Positions 33,033 to 44,786 of a DNA stretch of 44,944 nucleotides are shown in pieces. A model generated the notes under the pieces. That model worked only from the letters and a program-made list of their open reading frames with translations, had not been told where the DNA came from and did no database searches. The position numbers and the translations under genes are program-made. Each line of letters opens with the position of its first letter. The first letter of the stretch is position 1. Source of the stretch: Pseudomonadota bacterium (GTDB lineage Bacteria > Pseudomonadota > Gammaproteobacteria > Burkholderiales > Burkholderiaceae_C). Location: contig JABBOE010000013.1 in the NCBI GenBank assembly GCA_019351955.1, positions 1 to 44,944 of the forward strand, read 5' to 3'.

Positions 33033-33995
33033 ATGGCTGTCTTCACTCCACTCGAGGCAAACGACGTCCGAGCCTTCCTGACTGGCTTTGACCTCGGCTC
33101 ACTTACCGAACTGCAAGGAATAGCGAGCGGTATTGAGAACACCAATTACTTCGTCACGACTACGCGCGGATGCTTTGTCCTGACGCTGTTCGAGCGCCTC
33201 CGTTCCGAGCAGCTTCCGTTTTATCTGCGGTTGATGCACCATCTGGCCACACACACCATTCCCGTGCCGGACCCGATGGCTGACCGTGACGGCCGCATCC
33301 TGCATGAAATCAAGCACAAACCAGCTGCCTTGGTCACGCGTCTGCCCGGCCGCAGCGAATTGCAGCCGGACCCCACGCATTGTGCACAGATCGGTACCTG
33401 TTTGGCCCGCATGCACTTGGCAGCCGTGGATTTCCCCTTGCAACAACCCAACCTGCGCGGGTTGGCCTGGCAGCGTGAAACGATTCCACGGATCTTGCCC
33501 TACCTCAACGCCGAACAGCGAGCCTTGCTGGAGGCGGAACTTGCCTACCAGATCGCACTCGCAGAGGACCCCGCATTCAGCCGCCTGCCGCGCAGCGCGG
33601 TGCATGCCGACTTGTTCCGCGATAACGCGCTGTTCGACAATGGCATCCTGTCAGGCGTTTTCGACTGGTATTTCGCGGGGCGCGATACATGGGTATTCGA
33701 CTTGGCCGTCGCCTTGAACGACTGGTGCATCGTCCAGCCTTCCGGCGTCCTGGATGCTGAGCGCACCCAAGCCATGATCAACGCCTACGAACAGGTCCGT
33801 AGCCTGCACCCCGAAGAAATCACCCTGCTTCCTGCTGCTCTGCGCGCTGCGGCGCTGCGCTTTTGGACCTCTCGTCTGGCAGACTTTTATCTTCCGCGCG
33901 ATGCGCACCTGCTCCAACCCCACGATCCCGCTCATTTCGAGCGTGTACTACGCCAGCGCGTGCAGGCGGCGCAGGCCAAACACGCGCCAGTCTGA
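33033..33995 (+). CDS. thrB: Homoserine kinase (ThrB, APH-like type)
   Basis: MAVFTPLEANDVRAFL...LQGIASGIENTNYFVTTTRGCFVLTLFER; HADLFRDNALFDNG.LSGVFDWYFAG. Confidence 0.92.
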   Translation: MAVFTPLEANDVRAFLTGFDLGSLTELQGIASGIENTNYFVTTTRGCFVLTLFERLRSEQLPFYLRLMHHLATHTIPVPDPMADRDGRILHEIKHKPAALVTRLPGRSELQPDPTHCAQIGTCLARMHLAAVDFPLQQPNLRGLAWQRETIPRILPYLNAEQRALLEAELAYQIALAEDPAFSRLPRSAVHADLFRDNALFDNGILSGVFDWYFAGRDTWVFDLAVALNDWCIVQPSGVLDAERTQAMINAYEQVRSLHPEEITLLPAALRAAALRFWTSRLADFYLPRDAHLLQPHDPAHFERVLRQRVQAAQAKHAPV

Positions 33996-34045
33996 GCCAG
34001 GCACCGCCTGTTGTGCCCGGGTTCACCATATCACCCCCAACCACC

Positions 34046-34876
34046 ATGCAACTGCGTACTGTCCCCGCCCGCGAGGGCCTGAGTTGGGTCAAGCTGGGTT
34101 TCATCTGGCTACTGCGCCAGCCTTGGAGCGTGCTGCTCATGATGAGCAGCTACATCCTCGCGGTAGGCCTGTTCTCCATGCTGCCGGTGCTCGGTGGGCT
34201 GGTTCCACTACTGGTCGTGCAGATCGCCACTTTGGGCTTCATGCTTGCATCTCGAAAAATCGCCATGGGCGAAACGGTGTGGCCCACAGTCCTATTGGCT
34301 GGTTTACGCACGGATCGCCCACGTGTACGCGCCATGCTCTTGCTTGGCGTGCTCTATACGGCGGCCGTCGTTGGCGTCCTAGCGCTTGCATCGTGGGTGG
34401 ACGGCGGCGCGCTGTTGCGAATGCTACTGTTTGGCACCATGCCGTCTGCCGCGCTAGTCAAGAGCGGGGCCTTGCGCATTGCGGCATTACTGGCAACGCT
34501 AGCCTATGTGCCGGTGTCCATGGCGTTTTGGTTCGCCCCGCCCTTGGTGAGTTGGTGGGGAATGGGCCCTTGGCAGGCACTCTTCACAAGCTTCGTCATC
34601 GTGTTAGGCAACCTGCGCGCGTTCATGCTCTATAGCGTCCAGTGGTTCCTGCTCTTTTCCGCCGTCCCCATCATCATCGTGCTTTTGGCCCAGTTAGCCG
34701 GGGCAAGTCCGGAAGCCGCCACGTTACTAAGCCTGCCCGTGGCGCTGTTCCTGTTTCTCGCCTTTATCCTATCTTTCTATGCAAGCGTGCGCAGCCTGAT
34801 CCCTGACCCTGGTCCGGACGTCGCAGCCACCCTCCAAACGCCTCCCAACAATCGAACTGAGCGCGACGCAAAATGA
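34046..34876 (+). CDS. BPSS1780-like multi-pass membrane protein
   Basis: MQLRTVPAREGLSWVKLGFIWLLRQPWSVLLMMSSYILAVGLFSMLPVLGGL; hydrophobic segments. Confidence 0.7.
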   Translation: MQLRTVPAREGLSWVKLGFIWLLRQPWSVLLMMSSYILAVGLFSMLPVLGGLVPLLVVQIATLGFMLASRKIAMGETVWPTVLLAGLRTDRPRVRAMLLLGVLYTAAVVGVLALASWVDGGALLRMLLFGTMPSAALVKSGALRIAALLATLAYVPVSMAFWFAPPLVSWWGMGPWQALFTSFVIVLGNLRAFMLYSVQWFLLFSAVPIIIVLLAQLAGASPEAATLLSLPVALFLFLAFILSFYASVRSLIPDPGPDVAATLQTPPNNRTERDAK

Positions 34877-34927
34877 CACCGTATGCTTCGGTATGTCACA
34901 AATTCATACCGAACAGCGAGGCCCATC

Positions 34928-35554
34928 ATGCGACGACTCCGTCTAATTGCCGCCCTGATCCTTCTTGCTTCAAGTCTCAGTGGTTGCGGCTACAACGCTC
35001 TGCAGCGCCAGGACGAGCAGGTCAAAGCCTCGTGGGCGGAGGTCCTCAATCAATACCAACGCCGAGCCGATCTCGTACCGAACCTGGTTGCAACGGTCAA
35101 GGGGTACGCCAGCCATGAAAAGGAAGTTCTTACAGCCGTGACAGAGGCGCGCGCATCCGTTGGCTCCGTCAGTGCGACGCCTGAACTCGTGAACGACCCG
35201 CAAGCCTTTGCCAGATTTCAGGCGGCTCAGCAACAGATGACAAGCGCCCTGTCACGCCTCATCGCTGTGTCCGAGAACTATCCGCAACTCAAGGCCGATG
35301 CATCGTTTCGCGATTTGCAGGCGCAACTCGAGGGCACGGAAAACCGTATCACCGTTGCCCGCATGCGCTATATCGAGGCGGTGCAGGCCTACAACAACAC
35401 GGTACGTCAGTTCCCGAGCAACCTCACGGCCACGGCGCTCGGATATAAGGTCAGGCCAAGCTTCACTGTCGACAACGAAAGCGTGATCGCCACGCCCCCC
35501 AAGGTCGATTTTGGCTCTGTTGCGCCAAGACCAGAGCCCGCGGCATCGAATTGA
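34928..35554 (+). CDS. lemA: LemA family lipoprotein
   Basis: Lipobox LSGC; YNALQRQDEQVKASWAEVLNQYQRRADLVPNLVATVKGYASHEKEVLTAVTEARA. Confidence 0.93.
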   Translation: MRRLRLIAALILLASSLSGCGYNALQRQDEQVKASWAEVLNQYQRRADLVPNLVATVKGYASHEKEVLTAVTEARASVGSVSATPELVNDPQAFARFQAAQQQMTSALSRLIAVSENYPQLKADASFRDLQAQLEGTENRITVARMRYIEAVQAYNNTVRQFPSNLTATALGYKVRPSFTVDNESVIATPPKVDFGSVAPRPEPAASN

Positions 35555-35583
35555 GGGCAGCGTTGCCCTGCCAGAGTTCGATC

Positions 35584-36444
35584 ATGATGCGGCGCACTGC
35601 CTCTCACTTGCTATGTGGAGCGCTCCTGTGCCTTGCGTCGCTGGTACCTGCGTGGGCTCTGGTTGCCGTTCCGCCCCTCAACGCACCGGTGACTGATCTC
35701 ACAAGGTCACTGAGCACGCGACAAGTTCAACAGTTGGATGCACAACTCGCGGGCTTCTCGGCGCGCAAAGGAAGCCAGATTGCGGTGCTCATCGTGCCCA
35801 CCACGCTGCCGGAGAGCGTCGAGCAATACTCAATTCGCGTCACCAGTATCTGGAAGCTGGGCCGGAAGGGCGTCGACGACGGCGTGCTGGTGCTGGTTGC
35901 CAAGGATGACCATGCAGTCCGCATTGAGGTGGGCTACGGACTGGAGGGGGCGATTCCAGACGCCAGTGCCAAGCGCATCATCGCCGAGGACATCACGCCG
36001 CGATTTCGTCTTGGCGACTATGACGGAGGAATCCAGGCTGGGGTGGCGCGGCTGATGCAACTGATCGAAGGCGAAGCGCTTCCGCCCGCGCCTGCCCAAG
36101 TGCAGCGGGCGCAATCACCGCAGGCGTCACCGATCGAACTCGGCCTCTTCATCATATTTGGCGCCATCGTCCTCGGCCATGCGCTTAGCGCCGCGATCGG
36201 CCGGCTACTGGGTGCAGGCGCCTCAGCTACTGTTGCCGGCCTAACCGGCTGGTTGCTCGCCGGCTCAGGTTTGTTGGGGCTGTTGGCAGCTGTGGTTGCG
36301 TTTGTTGTCGTATTCAGCGGCATCCGCATTGGCGGCTGGCCCGGAGGCTTCGGCGGAGGCGGTTTTGGCGGGGGCGGTCTGGGCGGGGGCTATTCCGGCG
36401 GCGGTGGGGGCTTTGGCGGCGGCGGAGCATCGGGACGATGGTAA
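35584..36444 (+). CDS. TPM-domain (DUF477/YgcG-like) membrane protein with Gly-rich tail
   Basis: VTDLTRSLSTRQVQQLDAQLAGFSARKGSQIAVLIVPTT...; C-terminal GGFGGGGFGGGGLGGGYSGGGGGFGGGG. Confidence 0.9.
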   Translation: MMRRTASHLLCGALLCLASLVPAWALVAVPPLNAPVTDLTRSLSTRQVQQLDAQLAGFSARKGSQIAVLIVPTTLPESVEQYSIRVTSIWKLGRKGVDDGVLVLVAKDDHAVRIEVGYGLEGAIPDASAKRIIAEDITPRFRLGDYDGGIQAGVARLMQLIEGEALPPAPAQVQRAQSPQASPIELGLFIIFGAIVLGHALSAAIGRLLGAGASATVAGLTGWLLAGSGLLGLLAAVVAFVVVFSGIRIGGWPGGFGGGGFGGGGLGGGYSGGGGGFGGGGASGRW

Positions 36445-36953
36445 GTCGGGATCTGGCACGCTTTGTGCGCCACGCATTCTTTCCCGCCGCCAGGGTACAC
36501 GTGCTATTCCCCCGCCGCGCAATGCAGGCCATCACGCAGGCCGTGCATGGCGCCGAACGCCTGCACGGAGGCGAAATCCGCGTGGCGATCGAGGGTACGC
36601 TGGACTGGCCCGAGTTGCTTCGCGGTGTCACGCCCCGCCAGCGCGCAGTCGAACTGTTCTCGCTGCTGCGGGTATGGGATACCGAACACAATGACGGCGT
36701 GTTGATTTACCTTCTGCTCGCTGAGCACGCAGTGGAAATCGTGTGCGACCGCGGCCTCACGTCGAAGGTCGCGCCGGCGCAATGGCAGTCCGTATGCCAA
36801 GACATGGAAGAGCAACTCCGAGCGGGCCGGCATCTGGAGGCTGTCCTCCGTGGTATCGCTGGGTTGACCACACTGCTTGCCGAACATGCGCCTAATTTGG
36901 GCGGCGCCACGCGAAATGAACTGCCGGATTCCCCAGTCGTGGTCAAGCGCTGA
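36438..36953 (+). CDS. Second TPM-domain protein (putative membrane protein)
   Basis: RVWDTEHNDGVLIYLLLAEHAVEIVCDRGL; start overlaps the preceding stop. Confidence 0.8.
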   Translation: MVSRDLARFVRHAFFPAARVHVLFPRRAMQAITQAVHGAERLHGGEIRVAIEGTLDWPELLRGVTPRQRAVELFSLLRVWDTEHNDGVLIYLLLAEHAVEIVCDRGLTSKVAPAQWQSVCQDMEEQLRAGRHLEAVLRGIAGLTTLLAEHAPNLGGATRNELPDSPVVVKR

Positions 36954-36982
36954 GACGATGCTGACCTTCGAGAGGTCACGGC

Positions 36983-39262
36983 TCAATTGACCACTGTAAG
37001 CTTGGCAATGCTGAGCGCGAGCCACTTCGGGCCGTGCCGATTAAAGCGCACCTGGGCGCGGGCGTCGGCCCCCCGACCCTCAAGTGTCAGGATGACACCC
37101 TCACCGAACTTGGTGTGGAATACCGACTGACCCACGCGCAAACCGGGCGCCGATTGGTGTTGAAAGTCCTCCGCCGGTGTGAACGTCGGGGCCGGCGCAT
37201 CCTTCCATGGCGAGCGAATGCTCAAGCCAATGGATGGGCTGAATCCACCACCCACGGCCCGGCTTGAAAGCCACTTGAGCGTGCCTTCGGGCAGTTCCTC
37301 CAAGAAGCGGCTGCGCAGGTTGTACCGCGTTTGGCCATGCAAGATTCGGCTTTGCGCATGGCTCAGGTAAAGGCGCTTACGGGCGCGGGTGATGGCCACA
37401 TACATCAGTCTTCGCTCCTCCTCAATGCCATCGGCCTCGTTCATCGCGTTTTCATGAGGAAACAAACCCTCCTCGAGTCCTGTGATGAAAACAACGTCAA
37501 ACTCAAGGCCCTTGGCGGCATGCACAGTCATCATCTGCACTGCGTCTTGCCCGGCCTGCGCCTGATTGTCACCCGCCTCCAACGCGGCATGTGTGAGAAA
37601 AGCGGTTAGCGGTGAGAGCGTCTCACCCGTCGCGGGATCAACGGCCTGAAGGTTTAGCAGCGCCTGCTCCGACAGTGGCTGCAGCGCAAGTGCCACCGCT
37701 TCCAGCCCAAAGCCCTCCTGCGTGACGAAAGCAGCAGCAGCGTTGACCAGTTCCTCGAGGTTCTCTACCCTGTCCTGCCCATCGCGCTCGCTGCGGTAAT
37801 GCGCAAGCAGCCCGGAGAGTTCCAGCGCATGGCGCACAAGATTCGGAAGGGACAATGCTGCGCAATCCGCACGAGCTCTAGCCAACATCTCGACGAAAGC
37901 CTGGAGGCTCGCGGCTCCGCGCCCACCAAGCGCAGAAATGGCATCGGCAAGCGGAACCTGGCGTACTCGCGCGGCATCCTGCAACTGCTCCAGGGTACGC
38001 GCACCAATTCCGCGCGGAGGAAAGTTCACCACACGCAAAAATGCGTTGTCGTCATGTGAATTGTCGAGCAGGCGCAGGTAGGCAAGCGCATGTTTGACTT
38101 CAGCGCGTTCGAAAAAGCGCAGTCCACCGTAGACACGATAAGGAATCGCTGCATTGAACAGCGCCCCTTCGATCACACGCGACTGCGCGTTGGAGCGATA
38201 AAGAATGGCGATCTGGTCACGCGAAAATCCGTCGCGCAGCAGCAGACGGATCTCCTCGACAAGCCAAGCTGCTTCCTGCTGGTCCGTGGGCTGCTCGATC
38301 ACTCGGACCAACTCGCCTGCGCCGGCATCGGTCCTCAGATTTTTACCTAAGCGGCGGGTGTTGTGTGCAATGAGGTAGTTCGCGGCATCAAGAATGTTGG
38401 CTTGGGAGCGGTAATTGTGCTCGAGCTTGATGATGCGGTGCACATGGAACTCGCGCTGGTAGTCATCCATGTTGCCCACATTCGCTCCGCGAAAGGCGTA
38501 GATACTTTGGTCGTCATCACCCACAGCCACCACGCTGCTCGCTTGCTTCTCCCCCGGCCCGGCCAGCAGTTTGAGCCACTGGTACTGCAGACGGTTCGTG
38601 TCCTGGAACTCATCGACAAGGATATGGCGGAAACGGGTCCGATAATGCTCGCGGATGTCTGCATGATCGCGAAGCACCTCGTATGTGCGCAGCAGCAGCT
38701 CGGCGAAGTCCACCACCCCCTCGCGCTGACACTGAGCCTCGTAGGCCACATAGATCTCTACCAACAGGCGGCTCTGGGCATCGCGCACATCGCAGTCCTT
38801 CGCGCGCATGCCATCTTCCTTGCAGTCGTTGATGAACCAAGCCACCTGCTTGGGCGGCGCGCGCTGTTCATCCACGTTGAGGCTCTTAAGCAGTCGTTTG
38901 ACAGCCGAGAGTTGATCCTGCGCGTCAAGAATCTGGAACGTCTGCGGCAGGCCCGCCGCCTTCCAATGTGCCCGCAAAAACCGATTGCATAGGCCGTGAA
39001 ATGTCCCCACCCACATGCCACGCACGGGAATGGGCAACATGGCCGATAGCCGCGCAAGCATCTCCTTTGCCGCCTTGTTGGTAAACGTCACCGCCAGGAT
39101 CCCGGCCGGCGACACTTGCCCGGTTGAGATGAGCCAAGCAATACGGGTAGTCAAGACACGTGTTTTCCCGCTTCCGGCGCCCGCCAAAATTAGCGCGTTC
39201 TCCGGTGGCAGCGTGACAGCAGCAAGCTGCTCTGGATTGAGGTGAGCCAATAGATCGGACAT
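36983..39262 (-). CDS. UvrD/PcrA-type ATP-dependent DNA helicase
   Basis: [71 protein letters not shown]. Confidence 0.95.
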   Translation of the reverse strand: MSDLLAHLNPEQLAAVTLPPENALILAGAGSGKTRVLTTRIAWLISTGQVSPAGILAVTFTNKAAKEMLARLSAMLPIPVRGMWVGTFHGLCNRFLRAHWKAAGLPQTFQILDAQDQLSAVKRLLKSLNVDEQRAPPKQVAWFINDCKEDGMRAKDCDVRDAQSRLLVEIYVAYEAQCQREGVVDFAELLLRTYEVLRDHADIREHYRTRFRHILVDEFQDTNRLQYQWLKLLAGPGEKQASSVVAVGDDDQSIYAFRGANVGNMDDYQREFHVHRIIKLEHNYRSQANILDAANYLIAHNTRRLGKNLRTDAGAGELVRVIEQPTDQQEAAWLVEEIRLLLRDGFSRDQIAILYRSNAQSRVIEGALFNAAIPYRVYGGLRFFERAEVKHALAYLRLLDNSHDDNAFLRVVNFPPRGIGARTLEQLQDAARVRQVPLADAISALGGRGAASLQAFVEMLARARADCAALSLPNLVRHALELSGLLAHYRSERDGQDRVENLEELVNAAAAFVTQEGFGLEAVALALQPLSEQALLNLQAVDPATGETLSPLTAFLTHAALEAGDNQAQAGQDAVQMMTVHAAKGLEFDVVFITGLEEGLFPHENAMNEADGIEEERRLMYVAITRARKRLYLSHAQSRILHGQTRYNLRSRFLEELPEGTLKWLSSRAVGGGFSPSIGLSIRSPWKDAPAPTFTPAEDFQHQSAPGLRVGQSVFHTKFGEGVILTLEGRGADARAQVRFNRHGPKWLALSIAKLTVVN

Positions 39263-39332
39263 GGCGCCATTCTAGGTGTCGCGGTCCGCGTCTGGCCGCG
39301 GCACGGGCCTGCGCAGCAAGGTTGGCGGAGCC

Positions 39333-39338
39333 TACAAT
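39333..39338 (+). promoter_or_regulatory. Putative -10 element for the GMP reductase leader (TACAAT)
   Basis: TACAATGT about 7 nt before a structured leader; no clear -35 seen. Confidence 0.35.
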
Positions 39339-39345
39339 GTCTCAC

Positions 39346-39386
39346 CCGGGTTGCGCCCGAAATTTTCTGCGCGCGCCCGGTTTTTT
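39346..39386 (+). promoter_or_regulatory. Terminator-like hairpin plus U6 in the GMP reductase 5' leader (candidate attenuator)
   Basis: CCGGG-TT-GCGC / GCGC-G-CCCGG stem followed by TTTTTT, 43 nt upstream of the GTG start. Confidence 0.5.
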
Positions 39387-39429
39387 GCGTGCGCAAGGCC
39401 CCGCAATGGGGCTTGCATCGGAGTGCATC

Positions 39430-40407
39430 GTGGACATCTTCGATTACGAGAATATTTTGCTGCTTCCCAGGCGTTGTCGGGTGGCGAGCCGTGCTGAGTG
39501 CGACCCGTCCCTGACCTTTGGTGGGCGCACCTTCCGGCTGCCCATCGTGCCCGCAAACATGAAGACCGTGATTGATGCACACATCGCACGCTGGCTGGCC
39601 GCTCATGGTTACTTTTACATCATGCACCGCTTCGACGTTGACGCCGTGGCCTTTGCGCGTCAGATGCACGAGGCGAATCTGTTCACATCCATCTCGCTGG
39701 GGGTCAAGCCTGCGGACCGGGACGTCGTGGACAGGCTTGCTGCCGAGGGCCTCGGCGCTGACTTCATCACCATTGATATCGCTCACGGCCATGCTGACAG
39801 CGTGCAGCACATGATCGCCCATATCAAGCATCGCCTTCCGCGAACCTTCGTCATTGCCGGCAACATTGGCACGCCAGAGTCAGTGATCGACCTGGAAGGC
39901 TGGGGCGCGGACGCAACCAAGGTTGGCATCGGCCCGGGCAAGGTGTGCATCACTCGGATGAAAACCGGATTCGGCACCGGCGGCTGGCAACTCTCGGCTT
40001 TGAAGTGGTGTGCACGCGTAGCGACCAAACCAATTATTGCGGACGGCGGCATTCGGGAGCACGGCGATATTGCCAAGAGCGTGCGCTTCGGAGCCGCAAT
40101 GGTCATGATCGGATCCATGCTGGCCGGCCACGAGGAATCTCCGGGGCAGACCGTGGAAGTCGATGGCCAACTCTACAAGGAGTACTTTGGAAGCGCCTCG
40201 GAGTTCAACAAGGGCCAACGCCGCAACGTCGAGGGCAAGCGCATCCTGGAACCAATCAAGGGCCGGCTGGTCGATACGCTCAAAGAGATGGAAGAAGACC
40301 TGCAAAGCTCCATCTCCTATGCGGGCGGTACGCAGTTGGCAGATATTCGTAAGGTGAATTACGTCATCCTCGGTCAGAACAATGCAGGCGAGCATCTTTT
40401 GACGTGA
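39430..40407 (+). CDS. guaC: GMP reductase (IMPDH/GMPR family)
   Basis: GTG start after [82 protein letters not shown]. Confidence 0.88.
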   Translation: MDIFDYENILLLPRRCRVASRAECDPSLTFGGRTFRLPIVPANMKTVIDAHIARWLAAHGYFYIMHRFDVDAVAFARQMHEANLFTSISLGVKPADRDVVDRLAAEGLGADFITIDIAHGHADSVQHMIAHIKHRLPRTFVIAGNIGTPESVIDLEGWGADATKVGIGPGKVCITRMKTGFGTGGWQLSALKWCARVATKPIIADGGIREHGDIAKSVRFGAAMVMIGSMLAGHEESPGQTVEVDGQLYKEYFGSASEFNKGQRRNVEGKRILEPIKGRLVDTLKEMEEDLQSSISYAGGTQLADIRKVNYVILGQNNAGEHLLT

Positions 40408-40451
40408 CGCGCGCCCGCCGATTAATCGACCTCTTTGTATCTATTCCATCA

Positions 40452-43283
40452 ATGACAGAACTCGCTAAATCATTCGAGCCTAAAGACATCGAATCGCGCT
40501 GGAGCGCGCAATGGGAGCAGCGTGGCTGGTTTGAGCCCACACTGGATGCCTCACGTCCATCCTTCTGCGTCCAGCTTCCTCCACCCAACGTGACCGGCAC
40601 GCTTCACATGGGGCACGCGTTTAATCAAACAGTGATGGACGCGCTTACGCGCTACCACCGCATGCGGGGATTCAACACCCTTTGGGTGCCGGGAACTGAC
40701 CACGCCGGAATCGCAACCCAGATCGTGGTGGAGCGACAGCTGCAGCAAAATGGCACGAGCCGGCACGAACTGGGGCGGGACGCATTTGTGCGCAAGATTT
40801 GGGAATGGAAGGAGCAATCGGGCGACACCATTACGAGCCAAATGCGCCGCATGGGGGACTCGGTAAGCTGGTCCCATCAGTACTTCACCATGGATGACAA
40901 GTTGTCCAAGGCGGTAGTGGAGACCTTCGTACTGCTACACGAACAGGGCCTGATCTACCGTGGCAAGCGCTTGGTGAATTGGGATCCGGTGTTACGCAGC
41001 GCGGTCAGTGACCTGGAAGTGGAAAGCGCGGAGGAAGATGGTTTTCTCTGGCACTTGCGCTATCCCTTGGCGGATGGTTCGGGCTCGGTCCTCGTAGCTA
41101 CCACTCGGCCTGAGACGATGCTTGGCGACACCGCAGTGATGGTTCACCCGGATGACGCGCGTTACCGCAATCTGATCGGCAAGCACGTGAAGCTTCCCAT
41201 CACTGGGCGCCTGGTGCCCATCATTGCCGACGCCTACGTCGACAAGGACTTCGGCACAGGAGTCGTGAAAGTCACTCCAGCGCATGATTTCAACGATTAC
41301 ATGGTGGGGCAGCGGCATGATTTGCCCACGATTTCCGTTTTGAATCTGGATGCGACCATCAATGACCAGGCACCCGCCGCGTTCCGCGGCCTTGACCGCT
41401 TCGAAGCCCGCAAAAAGATCGTTGCTGAGTTCGAGGCTGAGGGACTGTTGGGGGAAGTGAAAAAGCACAAGCTGATGGTGCCGCGCTGCACGCGCACCGG
41501 GCAGATCGTCGAGCCCATGCTCACCGACCAGTGGTTCGTCGCCACAACGAAACCGGGGCCCGACGGAAAGAGTATCGCGCAAAAAGCCATTGATGTGGTC
41601 GAGAGCGGCGAGGTGAAATTCGTGCCCGAGAACTGGGTCAACACTTATAACCAGTGGATGCGCAACATCCAGGATTGGTGCATATCGCGCCAACTCTGGT
41701 GGGGGCACCAGATTCCCGCGTGGTACGGCGATGGTGGCGAGCTTTTTGTTGCGCGCAGTGAGGAAGACGCGCGCAACAAGGCCGCGGCTGCCGGATACGC
41801 AGGTCCTCTCAGGCGTGATCCGGACGTTCTTGACACGTGGTACTCATCAGCACTCGTGCCATTCTCCACAATGGGCTGGCCCGCCCAAACGCAGGAAATG
41901 GACCTGTTTCTACCGTCCTCGGTATTGGTCACGGGCTATGACATTATTTTTTTCTGGGTAGCACGCATGATCATGATGACCACCCATTTCACAGGCAAGG
42001 TCCCGTTTCGCCATGTCTATATCCATGGTCTGGTATTGGACGCCCACGGCAAGAAAATGAGCAAGTCCGAGGGCAATGTGCTCGACCCCGTGGACCTGAT
42101 GGATGGCATCGCGCTTGAGCCTCTGCTCGAAAAGCGTACGACTGGCCTACGCCGGCCTGAGACGGCACCTGTCGTGCGCAAAGCCACGGAGAAGGAATTC
42201 CCTGAGGGCATTCCAGCCTTTGGTGCAGACGCACTACGCTTTACCTTTGCGTCAATGGCCACCCTCGGGCGCAACATCAATTTCGATACCAAGCGCTGCG
42301 AGGGTTACCGCAATTTCTGCAATAAGCTGTGGAATGCTTCCCGCTTTGTGCTCATGCAAGTGCAGGCACTGTCAGATTTTGACCGCGGCTTGGGGGCGTG
42401 CAACGACTCCTGTGGACCCGAAGGCTACATGCATCTCTCAGCGGCTGACCGCTGGATCGCCTCGATCCTGCAGCGCGCCGAACAACAGGTTGCGCAAGGT
42501 TTCGCGGACTACCGTTTGGACTTTGCAGCACAGGCGATCTACCAGTTTGTATGGGACGAGTATTGCGACTGGTATGTCGAGATTGCCAAGGTACAGATCA
42601 CGACTGGAACAACCGCGCAGCAACGCGCGGCACGTCGCACGTTGGTGCGCACGCTTGAGACTGTATTGCGCCTAGCCCACCCGTTCATGCCCTTCATGAC
42701 CGAGGAGCTCTGGCAAACGGTAGCCCCGTTGGCCGGGCGTGAGGGTCCTTCAATCTGCATTGCGTCTTACCCGCAGGCCCAACCCGAGAAAATCGATGCC
42801 GTGGCGGAGGCGGAAATCGCAGCACTCAAACAGGTGGTTGATGCCTGCCGCAATCTGCGAGGGGAACTGGGCGTGTCTCCAGCGAAAAAGCTACCCCTTT
42901 TGGCTTTTGGCGACACCTCGCTCGTTGAACGCCACCGTGCTTCGGTCATGGCTCTTGGCAAGCTTTCGGACCTTTGCCTATTCACCGATGAAAACTCCTG
43001 GGCCGAGGCGGTGCAGGCGGCGCCGACCATGGTTGTAGGCCAGTGCAGGTTGGCCCTGTTCGTCGAAGTCGACATGGCGGCCGAGCGCGAACGTCTGTCC
43101 AAGGAAGTCGCGCGACTGCAAACCGAGATTGCCAAAGCACAAAGCAAGCTCGGCACGGCCAGCTTTGTCGAACGCGCGCCAACGGCGGTTGTCGAGCAAG
43201 AGCGCAGGCGCTTGAGCGACTTTCATGACCTTCTTGCCAAGGTGCAGGAACAACTCGACCGCGTGCCGCTGGCTGCGGCCTGA
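40452..43283 (+). CDS. valS: Valyl-tRNA synthetase
   Basis: [40 protein letters not shown]. Confidence 0.98.
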   Translation: MTELAKSFEPKDIESRWSAQWEQRGWFEPTLDASRPSFCVQLPPPNVTGTLHMGHAFNQTVMDALTRYHRMRGFNTLWVPGTDHAGIATQIVVERQLQQNGTSRHELGRDAFVRKIWEWKEQSGDTITSQMRRMGDSVSWSHQYFTMDDKLSKAVVETFVLLHEQGLIYRGKRLVNWDPVLRSAVSDLEVESAEEDGFLWHLRYPLADGSGSVLVATTRPETMLGDTAVMVHPDDARYRNLIGKHVKLPITGRLVPIIADAYVDKDFGTGVVKVTPAHDFNDYMVGQRHDLPTISVLNLDATINDQAPAAFRGLDRFEARKKIVAEFEAEGLLGEVKKHKLMVPRCTRTGQIVEPMLTDQWFVATTKPGPDGKSIAQKAIDVVESGEVKFVPENWVNTYNQWMRNIQDWCISRQLWWGHQIPAWYGDGGELFVARSEEDARNKAAAAGYAGPLRRDPDVLDTWYSSALVPFSTMGWPAQTQEMDLFLPSSVLVTGYDIIFFWVARMIMMTTHFTGKVPFRHVYIHGLVLDAHGKKMSKSEGNVLDPVDLMDGIALEPLLEKRTTGLRRPETAPVVRKATEKEFPEGIPAFGADALRFTFASMATLGRNINFDTKRCEGYRNFCNKLWNASRFVLMQVQALSDFDRGLGACNDSCGPEGYMHLSAADRWIASILQRAEQQVAQGFADYRLDFAAQAIYQFVWDEYCDWYVEIAKVQITTGTTAQQRAARRTLVRTLETVLRLAHPFMPFMTEELWQTVAPLAGREGPSICIASYPQAQPEKIDAVAEAEIAALKQVVDACRNLRGELGVSPAKKLPLLAFGDTSLVERHRASVMALGKLSDLCLFTDENSWAEAVQAAPTMVVGQCRLALFVEVDMAAERERLSKEVARLQTEIAKAQSKLGTASFVERAPTAVVEQERRRLSDFHDLLAKVQEQLDRVPLAAA

Positions 43284-43351
43284 GCTGCTTGGACTCTTGC
43301 GCTTCACTTGCCCGAGCTATCCTGCGGCCATCCTTCTCAACCCATCTGACC

Positions 43352-44230
43352 ATGTCACAAGCCATCACCAAAGCTGTCTTCCCTGTTGCCGGTCTCGGCA
43401 CCCGATTCCTACCCGCCACGAAAGCCACGCCAAAGGAAATGATGCCTGTCGTGGATAAACCGCTCATCCAGTACGCAGTCGAGGAGGCCTATGCGGCCGG
43501 GATCACGGAGATGATCTTCGTCACGGGGCGCCACAAGCGGGCCATCGAGGATCATTTCGATACAGCGTATGAGTTGGAACACGAGCTCGTTGCGGCGAAC
43601 AAACAGGCGCTTCTGGACGTGGTACGCAGCGTCAAGCCGGCAGACGTGCAATGCGTGTTCGTGCGACAGCCTGTGGCCAATGGGTTGGGGGCCGCGGTGC
43701 TCTGCGCCGAGCGTCTCGTGGGCAATGAGCCGTTCGCCGTGCTGCTGGCCGATGATCTCCTGGTGGGAAGCCCGCCTGTGATGGCCCAGATGACTGAAGT
43801 GCATGGCCGCCACGGACGAAGCATCTTGGCTACCGAGGATGTGCCCCGCGAACAAACGCGTCGCTACGGTATCGTCAGCGGCCAGGAAATCCTGCCAGGA
43901 CTAACCTCGATATCCGGAATCGTGGAGAAACCTGCACCCGAGGTCGCGCCGAGCACCCAGGCGGTCGTCGGCCGCTACATTCTGAGCCCGCGGGTGTTTC
44001 ACCACTTGCGCCATGCCCAACCGGGAGCAGGCGGTGAAATACAGCTCACCGACGGCATTGCCGCGTTGCTTGCTGAAGAGGCGGTATATGCCTATCGATA
44101 CGTCGGCCGCCGCTTCGACTGCGGCAGCAAGGCGGGTTATCTCGAGGCGACTGTTCAGCTTGGCCTAGAGCACCCTGAGACCGGGCCGGCCTTCGCCGCC
44201 TTTATCAAAGGCTTGAATTTCTGTGCCTGA
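43352..44230 (+). CDS. galU: UTP-glucose-1-phosphate uridylyltransferase
   Basis: [40 protein letters not shown]. Confidence 0.97.
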   Translation: MSQAITKAVFPVAGLGTRFLPATKATPKEMMPVVDKPLIQYAVEEAYAAGITEMIFVTGRHKRAIEDHFDTAYELEHELVAANKQALLDVVRSVKPADVQCVFVRQPVANGLGAAVLCAERLVGNEPFAVLLADDLLVGSPPVMAQMTEVHGRHGRSILATEDVPREQTRRYGIVSGQEILPGLTSISGIVEKPAPEVAPSTQAVVGRYILSPRVFHHLRHAQPGAGGEIQLTDGIAALLAEEAVYAYRYVGRRFDCGSKAGYLEATVQLGLEHPETGPAFAAFIKGLNFCA

Positions 44231-44277
44231 AATTTGCGCGACGCCATGCCGAGCGCCTAACGCGGCCGGGCCGCTGC

Positions 44278-44526
44278 TTACCGTCGACGCATTACGTGGG
44301 CAAACGTTCCGGGCCCCTGGGTCTGCTCCACGAGTTCGTTGCCTGTTTGCCTCGCGAAGGCTTGGAAGTCTCGCACTGACCCGGGGTCGGTGGCCAGCAC
44401 ACGAAGCAACTGGCCGCTTTGCATGCCAGCCAACGCCTTCTTCGCCTTCAGTATGGGCAGTGGGCAATTTAAGCCGCGCGCGTCGACCTCCACATCCACC
44501 TTGTCCACCGTCGCGCCGTTGCTCAT
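44278..44526 (-). CDS. TusA-family sulfurtransferase
   Basis: DVEVDARGLNCPLPILKAKKALAGMQSGQLLRVLATDPGS, CPxP motif. Confidence 0.92.
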   Translation of the reverse strand: MSNGATVDKVDVEVDARGLNCPLPILKAKKALAGMQSGQLLRVLATDPGSVRDFQAFARQTGNELVEQTQGPGTFAHVMRRR

Positions 44527-44786
44527 GGGAATCCTTCGTAAATGTCTCGTTCCATCGACAATTGTAAAAGGTCAATCCAACGGCACCGCCCATCAGGGAA
44601 TCGCTACCCATGCGTAGCGCTGTTCGCGCAGTGATGGGCTTTGCTCCGCTCGCTTGCCATCCCTACGAGCGCGCCAACGCGGCCTTGATCGTCCGCCGTG
44701 AAACGCGAGACACGCAAATGAAACGGCGGGGCCCCACTTATGAAGGACCATCGCCATTCCCTGAATTCACAGATGTGCCATCGGAA

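Noticed and set aside
32486-33145. N-terminal extension of the polA ORF (track gives 1147 aa)
   Set aside because: DNA polymerase I similarity begins at MTHQSDNAPTLLLVDGSSYLYR (ATG 32485); the extension overlaps the DUF2782-like and thrB genes on the other strand.
36344-36435. GGC-rich short repeats as a possible satellite
   Set aside because: They encode the Gly-rich tail normal for TPM/YgcG-like proteins.
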